A DNA stretch of 64,000 nucleotides from Pinus tabuliformis. Its lineage: Eukaryota > Streptophyta > Pinopsida > Pinales > Pinaceae. This document shows, in pieces, positions 14,530-22,443 of the stretch. The stretch is taken from the NCBI GenBank assembly GCA_031772625.1, contig CM062816.1, positions 633,361,269 to 633,425,268 of the forward strand. Direction: 5' to 3'. Within the stretch, counting starts at the first letter, position 1; each line of letters opens with the position of its first letter. The position numbers and the translations under genes were made by a program. The notes under the pieces are model-generated. The model saw nothing but the letters and a program-made list of their open reading frames with translations, was not told the origin of the DNA and did no database searches.

Positions 14530-15010
14530 TACAAAACAAATATCTGGACGAAAGTTCACCAAGAATATCAATGCGAATGGGTTTATGAAACTTAGAGGCA
14601 TTTCCCAAATTTGGTCCAGCGTCACTACCATATAACTTTTGAAAGTTTAGATCCTCGAGGTATTCATGGGCTTGTAGTTTAAAATTCCACATCTAGAATC
14701 AAACTCCCTCTTACTTCTGTAAATGAGAGGGTTGGCACATGTTAGAACGAGGTCCTCCTTAGAAGGTGATGGTATGAGAGGTCTATCATCCACAACCATC
14801 AAGAAATGGTTTGGATCGGCTTCACCCCTAGTGAATCTCAACTTCATCAAACAACTATCAATCCTCTCATACTACACCCAAGGTGTTTTGCTTCAAGCCA
14901 TAGAGGGCTTTATTCCACCTACATACATGGGATTCTTGATCATGAATATCAAACCCCTTGGGTTGTCCCAAACCTGTGGACCTGCTACATGAGGGGAATT
15001 GTCCCCTTTT
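14530..15010 (-). pseudogene. Copia reverse transcriptase remnant (element B)
   Basis: In order on the minus strand: QPKGFDIHDQESHVCR (about 14925-14970), NKALYGLKQ (about 14885-14915), then in another frame LRFTRGEADPNHFLMVVDDRPLI (about 14770-14845). These are the copia RT fingers/palm blocks QPEGF...[20 protein letters not shown] and GFxxxxADPNxY. Where the catalytic YVDD should follow, the sequence reads SKEDL, so the active site is lost. At least one frameshift lies between the blocks. Confidence 0.75.
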
Positions 15011-15636
15011 AATATTTTCTTTCAGTACATCTTAGACATGTACCTTCATGCATTTCTTAAATTCAGGCATTTGAGTCACTATTTCACTCACATTGAGTAA
15101 GGCCCTATAGGTAGATCTTCTATGCTATAGATGAGATGTGTCAACTGACATGGTCCCCAATGGACCATCCTGCAACTTGATGCAACCATAAACTCAAAAC
15201 AATCTTTGAAAACTCTATTTTCAAAGATGTACATTTCCATCGATGAATGCCACCATGAAATATTTGACTTACATTACCAAAATGGACAACAGTTTCTTCT
15301 TGTGATCAGGTACATAAAAGAGATTATGTAAATGAATCAAGTTACCCTCATTCAATTGAGGGGTAACATTCCCTAGACTCTTTATGAGATAAGTGGCATC
15401 AACTCCAAGTATAATCCCATGATTGTTTCCATCTCTACCAAATTAAAGACATCACCCTTCTATTTGATGAATTTCCTTGAAGCACAACAGCCAATAAGCT
15501 AGATTCCCACAAAATCTGAAGGATAGGGCCAATACAAGATAATTCTTCTTTATCTTATCAGAAACAACATTTGATTTTCCATACGTGGGGTTCCTTGCTT
15601 TCTTTGAAGATTCGGTTGTATCCTTGATGACCTGCA
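15011..15636 (-). pseudogene. Copia protease/integrase-side remnant (element B)
   Basis: About 15270-15345 on the minus strand reads IHLHNLFYVPD then KKKLLSIL. This matches the (L)xxVLYVPGLxxNLLSV block that follows the copia protease and precedes integrase. The integrase HHCC and DDE blocks expected next are not seen; RT motifs start within 300 bp. I infer an internal deletion removing most of integrase. Confidence 0.55.
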
Positions 15637-15834
15637 TTACCTGTCATTCCTCTGATCATTGAAGATGTCCATGGAATGATTGTTATCATCATCAAATGAT
15701 GTGTCCCTGCTATTCGAGCAATCCTTCACATAATGGCCAAACTTATTATAAACAAGGCATCTGCTTTTCCTTTGACCCTTAGATCCAGGCTTCCCATTGA
15801 AGTAATCTTTAGGTAAGCCATGAGAAGCTTTCAC
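15637..15834 (-). pseudogene. Copia gag zinc-knuckle remnant (element B)
   Basis: The minus-strand 65-codon open stretch contains CLVYNKFGHYVKDC. This is a CCHC zinc knuckle (CxxCxxxGHxxxxC) in which the second Cys is Tyr or Asn, so metal binding is probably lost. It is preceded by basic KPGSKGQRKSR, typical of gag nucleocapsid. It lies near the PBS end, as expected for gag. Confidence 0.7.
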
Positions 15835-15982
15835 TACACCAATCTGATAATATTATTGTCTGCTTCGATTTCACCCTCAATGAATTTGAAGAGGGATGAG
15901 GAATCCATTGATCCTTTTGTCATTTCCCAGATGTATTTGGTGATTGCTCTTTCACTCTTGATTGGGTTTTGTCTTCACCTCA

Positions 15983-15994
15983 ACTCTAATACCA
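15983..15994 (-). other. Primer-binding site of element B
   Basis: The minus strand reads TGGTATTAGAGT, 10 of 12 matches to the initiator-Met tRNA site, directly abutting the LTR at 15995. It sets the orientation of B as minus. Confidence 0.85.
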
Positions 15995-16797
15995 TGTTAA
16001 TTTTAGGTATGTTCTATGCTTAGAGAAATTTATTTCAATTTTCACAGTTAGCTCAATATCTTTTCCATATTAGCAATCACATCAGCATAATAGTAAATTG
16101 CAGATAGAACATAAGCATAAATCTTAGAAGACAAGCCAGGACAATAGGAGACAAGATGTGGTGTTAGATAGGGACAAACCCCAATGTGGGGGAGCCCTTC
16201 ATCAATTCTTCTTATATGTTCTTCAATAGTTCAACGGAGAGAAAGAGAGAGAGATAGTACATTTACAAAAAAAGTCAACGCTCTGACATATCTAGATATG
16301 AGCATAGATCATCTCTAAGAAGAAGATACATGAGATCAGTTGAAGACATGTTGCTTCAATTGATTCTCCAAGGTGACTCCTTCACCTATCATTGTGTTTA
16401 ATCTCAACATCATGCTGAACCTCACCGTCCTACACCTATCATCATAATGATGGACCTCATGACCATGATGTACACATCATATTGTTGCACTTTGCTTGCT
16501 ATGTTGTCCATGTTAGGTCCCTATACTACTAGTATAACCCCTTACTGTTATTAATACAACCACCTTATTATATTTCTGTGCCCATGTAGTCCCCATATTT
16601 TTATGATTGTGCCCCATAGAAGCCCACTATTGTTATTATTGTGCCATTACATTATTATTGTTATATCGGCTCTAATTATATTATGACCCCTTAGACTCCT
16701 ATATATGGAAATGAGGTCTTGTCATTTGTATCGTCTAAGAATTGTTCATTTGTATAATTTAAAGGAGGTTTCCCCCTCGAAGAGGCTTATTTCTAAG

Positions 16798-16809
16798 GAG
16801 TTTATATAT
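16798..16809. other. Target duplication of foldback insertion (left)
   Basis: GAGTTTATATAT, repeated exactly at 17163-17174. The target is simple AT-rich sequence, so part of the 12-bp length could be chance. Confidence 0.7.
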
Positions 16810-16847
16810 GTTTAGATAATCTTTGGCAAAATCACATAACCAATCTT

Positions 16848-16894
16848 TTTTCGACGCGTTTCGAACCAACCAGTTTGGTTCATCGTCAGGACAA
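16848..16894 (-). ncRNA. Hammerhead ribozyme motif, left arm, weakened stem I
   Basis: Read on the minus strand: TTGTC, then core CTGACGA (16883-16889), stem II GAACCA...TGGTTC, core GAAA (16859-16862), minimal stem III, then C at the cleavage position. The downstream stem I strand is GAAAA instead of GACAA, so stem I keeps fewer pairs than in the right arm. The core residues are intact. Confidence 0.6.
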
Positions 16895-17043
16895 GTTGAA
16901 GAACCAATCCGGCTTAGCTTGATTAAATAGAGTGTGCAAAGACTCCAACAACATTATGAACTCCGGATTAGCTGTTAGCATTATAGCTGTTGGAGTCTCT
17001 GCACACTCTATTTAATCAAGCTAAGCCGGATTGGTTCTTCAAC

Positions 17044-17090
17044 TTGTCCTGACGATGAACCACACTGGTTGGTTCGAAACGCGTCGACAA
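17044..17090 (+). ncRNA. Hammerhead ribozyme motif, type I, right arm
   Basis: In order: stem I strand TTGTC (17044-17048); conserved core CTGACGA (17049-17055); one extra T; stem II GAACCA (17057-17062) pairing with TGGTTC (17070-17075) over a 7-nt loop; core GAAA (17076-17079); a minimal stem III ACGCGT; C at 17085 as the predicted cleavage site; and stem I strand GACAA (17086-17090), which pairs fully with TTGTC. All catalytic-core positions match the hammerhead consensus. The very short stem III is typical of Penelope-type hammerheads, which tend to cleave better as dimers. Activity is not shown. Confidence 0.75.
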
Positions 17091-17162
17091 AAGATTGGTT
17101 ATGTGATTTTGCCGAAGATTATCTAAACAATGTTATGGATCACAGAAGTCTAAATTCCTTAC

Positions 17163-17174
17163 GAGTTTATATAT
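17163..17174. other. Target duplication of foldback insertion (right)
   Basis: GAGTTTATATAT, an exact copy of 16798-16809. The host LTR resumes after it with CTTTTCTAT. Confidence 0.7.
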
Positions 17175-17210
17175 CTTTTCTATCTTTTTCTGAGCTAGTT
17201 TCATAACATT

Positions 17211-17222
17211 CGGTATCAAAGC
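17211..17222 (+). other. Primer-binding site of element I
   Basis: CGGTATCAAAGC matches the initiator-Met PBS TGGTATCAGAGC at 10 of 12 positions, two bases after the LTR end. It fixes plus orientation. Confidence 0.8.
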
Positions 17223-17795
17223 TTTGGATTCTAGGGTTTTGCTGCTCCAAACATGTCATCGTGGCATTTTTGCTATAACTTTTTTTTGCGACATTTTAGA
17301 CACTTAAAAAAAAACCCATTTGAGCCAAAATCATTATGAACTTTGATTCCAAATTTTAGATTTTGTCTCACTACATTTTCAGAGATATAACCTGAGGAAG
17401 TTAGGGTTTTTTCAGAATCCCGAATTACATTACAAATAGGGAACCTGGCGAAAATTGTGATAACTTTCTCTCTGAACATCAGATTTAAATTTCATTGGAA
17501 TTTATAGAAAGAGGACGAACTGTGTTTTGTTTGGGTATAATTTTTAGAACCTAAGGTTGAAACAGTAAGACATGGCACATTGCACAATTTCACTCTACTA
17601 AACTAGTCTATAATTAGGTCATCGCAGGAGATTGGGAATAAATATTTCTTCGAGAATACAACTGCGATCAGGCTTGCAGAGTTAGAAAGAGGACTCAGGG
17701 GGCTGTTACAGGATGAAATTTTAGAACTTAAAGATCCGAAATTACAAAGTTATGGTCATTTCAAGATTGAGCTCCTAAAATCAAGAAAAAGCAAG
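17223..17795 (+). other. Leader region of element I
   Basis: Lies between PBS and gag. No ORF is evident. Parts of 17640-17790 may encode the degraded start of gag but contain stops. Confidence 0.5.
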
Positions 17796-18474
17796 ATGAG
17801 GAAGTTTGATGGCAAGGATCTGGTAAATTGGATACTATACATGGAGAGATATTTTGATCTACATGGTGTACCACTATTACAAAATGTACGTATTTCATCT
17901 AATTATTCAGAACCAGATCAATTTTTATGGTACAAAGGGCTTTGTTTTGGTAAGCTACTTGTTATGTGGTCAATTTTCACATAGGAAATGATAGCACATT
18001 GTGAGGATACAAAGAGCAACACCTTCTTTAGCCTATTGATAAATCTCAAACAAAAGTGTTCAATGGCAGAGAACATTGAATATAAGGGAAAATGATATTC
18101 CAGAGAAGAAAAGGATTGATGTCTCCATAGGGACTTTAAAGGATAACATTCAACATGAGGTTCGTCATTTGGAACCTGATTCATTAAAGAGGGTAAGAAA
18201 ACAGGAAAGAAAAAGTATGGCAATAAGGAAGTCTACCCCTCACAACTATAAAGATGGAAGTATTGTTTCTCCTATCCTTCCACAACCTACAAGGTTGACA
18301 CCACAAAAATTGGAAGAAAAAAGAGCAGAAGGGCTTTGTTATGATTGTGATAAAAAATACATTAAAGGTCATAAGTGTGCTGAGAAGAAATTATTTTACA
18401 TTGATTGCGAAGACGAGGAAGAAAAGGATAAAGAAACATCAGAAGATGAGAATATACACCAGGAACCAACCTGA
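17796..18474 (+). pseudogene. Gypsy gag with zinc knuckle (element I)
   Basis: First stretch 17796-17984 reads RKFDGKDLVNWILYMERYF then, later, FLWYKGLC. It fits the gypsy gag pattern PxFxGxDxxxWIxxxExxF...AxxWY of the capsid-like domain. It ends early at a stop. A second open stretch, 18076-18474, contains LTPQKLEEKRAEGLCYDCDKKYIKGHKC, split here only by reading. This is the nucleocapsid CxxC...GHxC knuckle seen in chromovirus-like gypsy gag, followed by an acidic tail. A stop and a frameshift separate the halves. RNA packaging would be its normal role. Confidence 0.8.
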
Positions 18475-18486
18475 GAGAAAGCATAA

Positions 18487-18858
18487 ATGAATCCAACCAT
18501 ATACTGCAAAGAATTTGCAAGAATTACCACTCCTCAAACTCTCAAGATAGAAGGACATATCAAGAAGAAAAATGTTGAAGAAGTGAAAGATCACAACGAG
18601 CATCAAGAAATGAATCTGACCATATCTTCTAATGAATTGGAAGAAATTACCATTCCTCAAACTTTCAATATATAAGGACATATCAAGAAGAAAAATGTTC
18701 AAGAAGTGAAAGATCACATCAAGCATCAAGAAATGAATCCAACAATATCTTGCAATGCATTGGAAGAAATTACCACTCCTCAAACTCTCAAGATAGAAGG
18801 ACATATCAAGAAGAAAAAGATTCAAGCAGTGAAATATCACATTAAGCGTCAACACAAA
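18487..18858 (+). repeat. In-frame triplication of a 123-bp (41-codon) protease-start segment
   Basis: Units begin at 18487, 18610 and 18733 with an exact period of 123 bp. Each encodes a variant of MNPTIxxNxLxEITTPQTL then KIEGHIKKKxVxxVKDH. This resembles the TPQTL-x-IxGxI block just before the gypsy protease active site. The protease DSG/DTG active site itself is absent from all three copies. One unit carries a stop (at about 18674). Confidence 0.85.
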
Positions 18859-18990
18859 GTTCTCCAACTTTTAAAGGATAACACCACTTTGGTGAAAAAT
18901 CGAAAGAAACAACAAGCAGATCAACATCGCAGTGAAAGAAGTTTTGATGTAGGTGATTCTGTATTTTTACGACCACATCTCAAGCAAGCA
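18850..18990 (+). pseudogene. Misplaced integrase C-terminal fragment (element I)
   Basis: The open frame 18706-19131 passes from the protease repeat into LLKDNTTLVKNRKKQQADQH and SFDVGDSVFLR. This is the integrase C-terminal block (LKxxLxxAQxRMKxxADxxR...FxVGDxVxLR) that normally lies after the integrase core and before the chromodomain. Here it lies upstream of RNase H, with no RT between. It is fused in frame with both neighbours, so the join is not just erosion. Confidence 0.85.
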
Positions 18991-19300
18991 ATTTATGGGA
19001 AGCAAATGTTGGAAATACTACATGCACTTAAGAAATGGAGACCTTACCTAATGGGAAGACACTTCAAGGTAAAAATTGATCATGATAGTCTTAAATACCT
19101 TTTAGAAGAAAGATTACCTTTAGAAGAATAGAAAAAGTGGGTCAAAAATATGTTGGCTTATGAATTTGAAATCGTCTACAAAAAAGGGAAGAAAAATGTT
19201 GTTGCAGATGCACTCTCAAGAAAGGATGAGGATGTGGAAGCATCATTTTGTGCTATTTCTATTATCTAACTAGATTGGATACACGAAGCAAGCGATGAAT
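18990..19300 (+). pseudogene. Gypsy RNase H fragment (element I)
   Basis: Continues the same frame with GKQMLEILHALKKWRPYLMG and HFKVKIDHDSLKYLLEERL, the gypsy RNase H block (K/REMLAIxxALxxWRxYLxGxxFxVxTDHxSLxYL). After an in-frame TAG at 19129 it goes on with KKWVKNMLAYEFEIVYKKGK and NVVADALSRK, the normal RNase H end. Later codons to about 19365 match the spacer before integrase. No RT palm (YxDD) precedes it. Confidence 0.85.
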
Positions 19301-19399
19301 GGAAGAAGGACAAAGAAGTGTGGCCACTCATTCAAAAGTTTCAGAAGATCCCAATTCAAACAATATTGCCATAATTTTACGAGGAAGGAAAAATCATAT

Positions 19400-19566
19400 T
19401 GGAACCCAGATCATTCACAGAAACAAGAACCCAACAATTATGAAATCGGTCAATTTCAGAGTATCTTCAAGTGGAATAACTTACCTACTAACTATTTCTC
19501 ATGGGAGGACAATAATTTTGTACAAAAGAATAAAGAACTACTCAAGCATTGAGGACAAAACTTTTT
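19400..19566 (+). pseudogene. Chromodomain C-terminal end of pol (element I)
   Basis: In a frame with stops, about 19405-19560 gives SFTETRTQQL, NRSISEYLQVE, TWEDNNFVQK-like and ELLKH...GQ pieces. This corresponds to EYLVKWxNLPxEDxTWEDxxFxxxHxEL of chromodomain gypsy elements (chromoviruses). It ends next to the PPT, as in intact elements. Confidence 0.7.
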
Positions 19567-19580
19567 GAAGGAGAAGGGCA
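19567..19580 (+). other. Polypurine tract of element I
   Basis: GAAGGAGAAGGGCA directly precedes the 3' LTR start TGTTAAGTCC at 19581. Confidence 0.75.
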
Positions 19581-19913
19581 TGTTAAGTCCCTATACTACT
19601 AGTGTAACCCCTTATCGTTGTTAGTACAAATGCCTCATTATATTGTGGTGCCCATGTAGTCCCCATATTGTTATTATTGTGCCCCATAGAAGCCCACTAT
19701 TTTTATTATTGTGCCCTTACATTATTATTGTTATGTCAGCTTTGATTATATTATAACTCCTTAGACTCCTATATATAGAAAGGAGGTCTTGTCATTTGTA
19801 CAATCCAAGAATTGTTCATTTGTGTAATGTAAAGGAGGTTTCCCCTTTGAAGAGGCTTATTTCTAAGGCATTTATCTATCTTTTCTATATTTTTTTGAGT
19901 TGGTTTCATAGCA
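19581..19913 (+). mobile_element. 3' LTR of element I (333 bp)
   Basis: TG...CA ends. It aligns with 16511-16809 plus 17175-17208 and lacks the foldback insertion, which shows that the foldback entered only the 5' LTR after the element inserted. Confidence 0.9.
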
Positions 19914-21215
19914 ATCCATGCATGTTGCTATCCATGCTTGTTGTTGTCCCATGTGCCTTTGTTGTCATGTCATAGCTACTGTCCCACTTTTCGTAGCCAT
20001 ACCTTGCTACTGTCCCATGTGTCTTAATTGTACCATGTAGCCTTGTTGTCCCACGCATCTTAGCAACACTATATACCTTGTTGTCCCATGCATCTTAGTA
20101 GCAATATCTACCTTGCTATCATATTTAGTTTCTTGCACTAGTGTGCTAGTAGCCTTTCTGTCCCATGCATTGTGTTGTCCCAAAATTTTTCATGACTGAT
20201 CTAGTTAGGGCATTAAGTAGCCCTTAATCCACCTATCATTCATAAAACAAGTCCCTTAATGAAAATGGCCCACCTTGGCAAGCTTCTTCCATAGCTACAA
20301 TGCTTCCTTAGGATGCATATCAGCCCTTCACAAATTTTCTATCACCTATAGCAGTTACTCCTACCACAACTCTCCATGTTGTCTCCTTATGTTGTCCCTT
20401 AGAGATGACTGCGACCTGGTTAGGAGGGTCTTTCTAGGACTCTTATCCATCTAACTTTCACCTCCTAAAAACTATTGTAGTAGTCACTTACTGTGGCCCT
20501 ATACACAAAGATATGCACCTCAAAACCATGCACAAAACTCACCTATAGTCTACAACTTGATTAGCAAGGTAAGACTGCTCTAAATTGTCACAAAATAGTC
20601 CTTAAGCCATCCTTATTGGGTCCTATAGTGTGACTAAGAGCTACGACTCTTCTTCTCTAAAATTCGTAGCCAGAACAGTGATCAGATACTAGGGTTTTCC
20701 GCAAACTCAACTATCTTCTAAACTACGTGTATACTAGCGATATTTCCTTGTAGTGTTAGGGATTCACACTTGATGAAATCCTCCTGATTAGGTCAATGTA
20801 GATCTTCTTCTAGAATATGGCTAGGTTCTACATAGAAGCTAGGGCTAGGACTATGGTTAGGGCTAATTGTTAAGCTTCCTTTCCTTTTATGTCTTAGGGC
20901 TACTTCCTCCTAGATTTATCTCACACTAAAACCCAATACAAGTGGAGATAAATAAAGATAGAAGTGTGTGTGAAATGACTCTCAAGTCATCTCCTTTTAT
21001 ACTAAAACGTTGGGCACATGTGGGGTTTATTTGGTAGTTGGCTGACCTTGACGAATTGTCCCATAACACAAATAAATTCATAACTCCATGAATACTTATC
21101 AGAATCGGATGATATTTAGATCAATCATACACCTCTCGAGGGATCCAAGAAAAATATTAGTTTCCATAAATAATATGATGCACATGGAGTTTAGCCCTAG
21201 TTTCCAATTTTACCA

Positions 21216-21220
21216 TGTTA
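21216..21220. other. Target-site duplication of element B (right)
   Basis: TGTTA, identical to 11434-11438. Confidence 0.9.
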
Positions 21221-21273
21221 ATTTTATTATTTTGACATTCATTTCAAATAATCAATTTTGTCATTTTAATTTT

Positions 21274-21278
21274 GAGTA
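21274..21278. other. Target-site duplication of element C (left)
   Basis: GAGTA, identical to 28479-28483. Only 53 bp of older sequence lie between the B and C insertion sites. Confidence 0.9.
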
Positions 21279-22339
21279 TGTAACATCCTCCTCCCATATC
21301 TACCTAATTAAGCATTCCAACCATGGTAAACATGAGATGAGAGGCTACTATGATTGGATTCGACCTTCTATGTGACCTTAAGGAAGTGGAATCGATGGAA
21401 ACATAACACATAGACATTCAACATCAACTTCAAGACACTCAAGAACTAATCCAACACTTCAAACAAATTTCCCTTGGGTCCTACTAAATTTTTGACCAAA
21501 TTAAGACTCGGTTGTTCTCATGCTATAAACATGACAACAACTAGAAACCCATAGTTGCTCTCACATGCTTTCCTACCCACGTCTAGAGACTCCTTTTTCC
21601 AGTTTTGTGCCATTGTACCCCAGATTTGAGCCACTTTTCAAGCCCAGAGCCTAAGCCACTGCCCAAAATGGAATGATAAGTTAGGAGTAGTAAACTAACA
21701 CAGAAACAATGATGAAAAATCAATAAGTTAAAAAAGACCTTAATAAGACTCTTACTAGCCATGACATGCATTTCATCAAACATGTTGCAAGCATGTAATC
21801 TACAAGTGTAACCAACAAAATTAAACATGGGCATCTTGTACTTATCTAAGAATCACTAAGAACCATTATTCCCTCATGTCATTTGTTCCATTACCAACTA
21901 CAATGAACCATGTTGTAGCTTCTTGATCCTTCCTTTGCCTTCTTGACCTTTTCTTCCTCTTGCCTTCTTTTCCTTTCTTGATCCCATGCAAAACCATAGC
22001 GAAAACTTGAGCCAAGAGCTTACACTCACTAAGAGTTTAACAATGACTAAGAGCATGCCAGCTAATCCTCATAAGAATTTTTATTAATGAGGCCTTTATT
22101 TTCTTTATTTTCCATTATTTTCCTTCAATTTCCTCCTCGCATGCACTTGTGATATTTCACCTTCATTTTCTCCTAATTTCTATTATTTTCATAAATAAAG
22201 GTGCCAAAAATTCCATTTTTCCTTTCCAAAGCTTTATCCATTGCCTTTGCTAATTTCCTTAGCCATAATAAACCAAATGAACAACCCCTAGGATGTCTTT
22301 CCCAAAATTCAACTTGGAACACATGTCCCATCAACGTGG

Positions 22340-22416
<77 letters not shown>

Positions 22417-22443
22417 CGTGGAATTTTCATGAGGGTTGTTACA
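21279..22443 (-). mobile_element. 3' LTR of element C (1165 bp)
   Basis: It aligns along its length with 27336-28478 (for example GGAAGTGGAATCGAT in both). It contains a (TA)35 microsatellite at 22343-22413 preceded by GTGGCCTTA; the other LTR has the same structure at 28384-28451, so the TA tract predates transposition. Confidence 0.9.

Larger units (their letters stand above)
16810..17162. mobile_element. Foldback insertion with two hammerhead motifs (possible Penelope-like LTR pair)
   Basis: Two 141-bp arms, 16810-16950 and 16988-17128, are reverse complements with 4 mismatches (about 97%), separated by a 37-bp spacer. A 34-bp non-palindromic tail (17129-17162) precedes the second target copy. 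Each arm carries a hammerhead ribozyme motif, so the insertion has one in each orientation. Inverted hammerhead-bearing pseudo-LTRs are known in Penelope-like retroelements; plant retrozymes also carry hammerheads but have a direct LTR arrangement. No Penelope RT or GIY-YIG sequence is present. A foldback MITE that merely contains the motif is the alternative. Confidence 0.75.
16511..17208 (+). mobile_element. 5' LTR of element I, containing a foldback insertion
   Basis: 16511-16809 and 17175-17208 align with the right LTR at 19581-19913 (about 333 bp). Bases 16810-17174 have no counterpart there and are the inserted hammerhead-bearing foldback plus one target copy. A TATATAT word at 16713 may be the LTR TATA region. 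Confidence 0.9.
16511..19913 (+). mobile_element. Ty3/gypsy derivative I nested in the LTR of B
   Basis: LTRs at 16511-17208 (enlarged by a foldback insertion) and 19581-19913 share TGTTA(A/G)GTCCCTATACTACT starts and TTTCATA(A/G)CA ends. The PBS is at 17211-17222 and a purine-rich PPT at 19567-19580. Flanks GTCCA (16506-16510) and ATCCA (19914-19918) are a 4/5 match, consistent with a decayed 5-bp TSD. Internal domains are gag, zinc knuckle, triplicated protease start, integrase C-terminal piece, RNase H and chromodomain. RT and the integrase core are missing and the order is not the gypsy order. Confidence 0.9.
11439..21215 (-). mobile_element. Ty1/copia element B, minus strand, with nested insertions
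   Basis: A complete LTR-internal-LTR unit: LTRs at 11439-13286 and 15995-21215 (the latter interrupted by element I), a PBS at 15983-15994 and a PPT at about 13287-13299, all bounded by TSD TGTTA. The internal region is only 2.7 kb. It holds remnants of a gag zinc knuckle, protease-side sequence, RT and RNase H in the copia order but lacks most of integrase, so it is an internally deleted copy. The LTRs are clearly diverged by eye, so the insertion is old. Confidence 0.9.
15995..21215 (-). mobile_element. 5' LTR of element B, split by element I
   Basis: Parts 15995-16510 and 19919-21215 together align with the left LTR 11439-13286. The break falls inside the sequence TGTTGTCCA of the LTR, and the inserted DNA is gypsy derivative I. 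Right end CCAATTTTACCA is followed directly by TSD TGTTA. Confidence 0.9.

Noticed and set aside
18439-18867. 142-codon minus-strand ORF with repeated hydrophobic units
   Set aside because: It is the antisense shadow of the 123-bp in-frame repeat of element I; the plus strand carries the recognisable retroelement domains.
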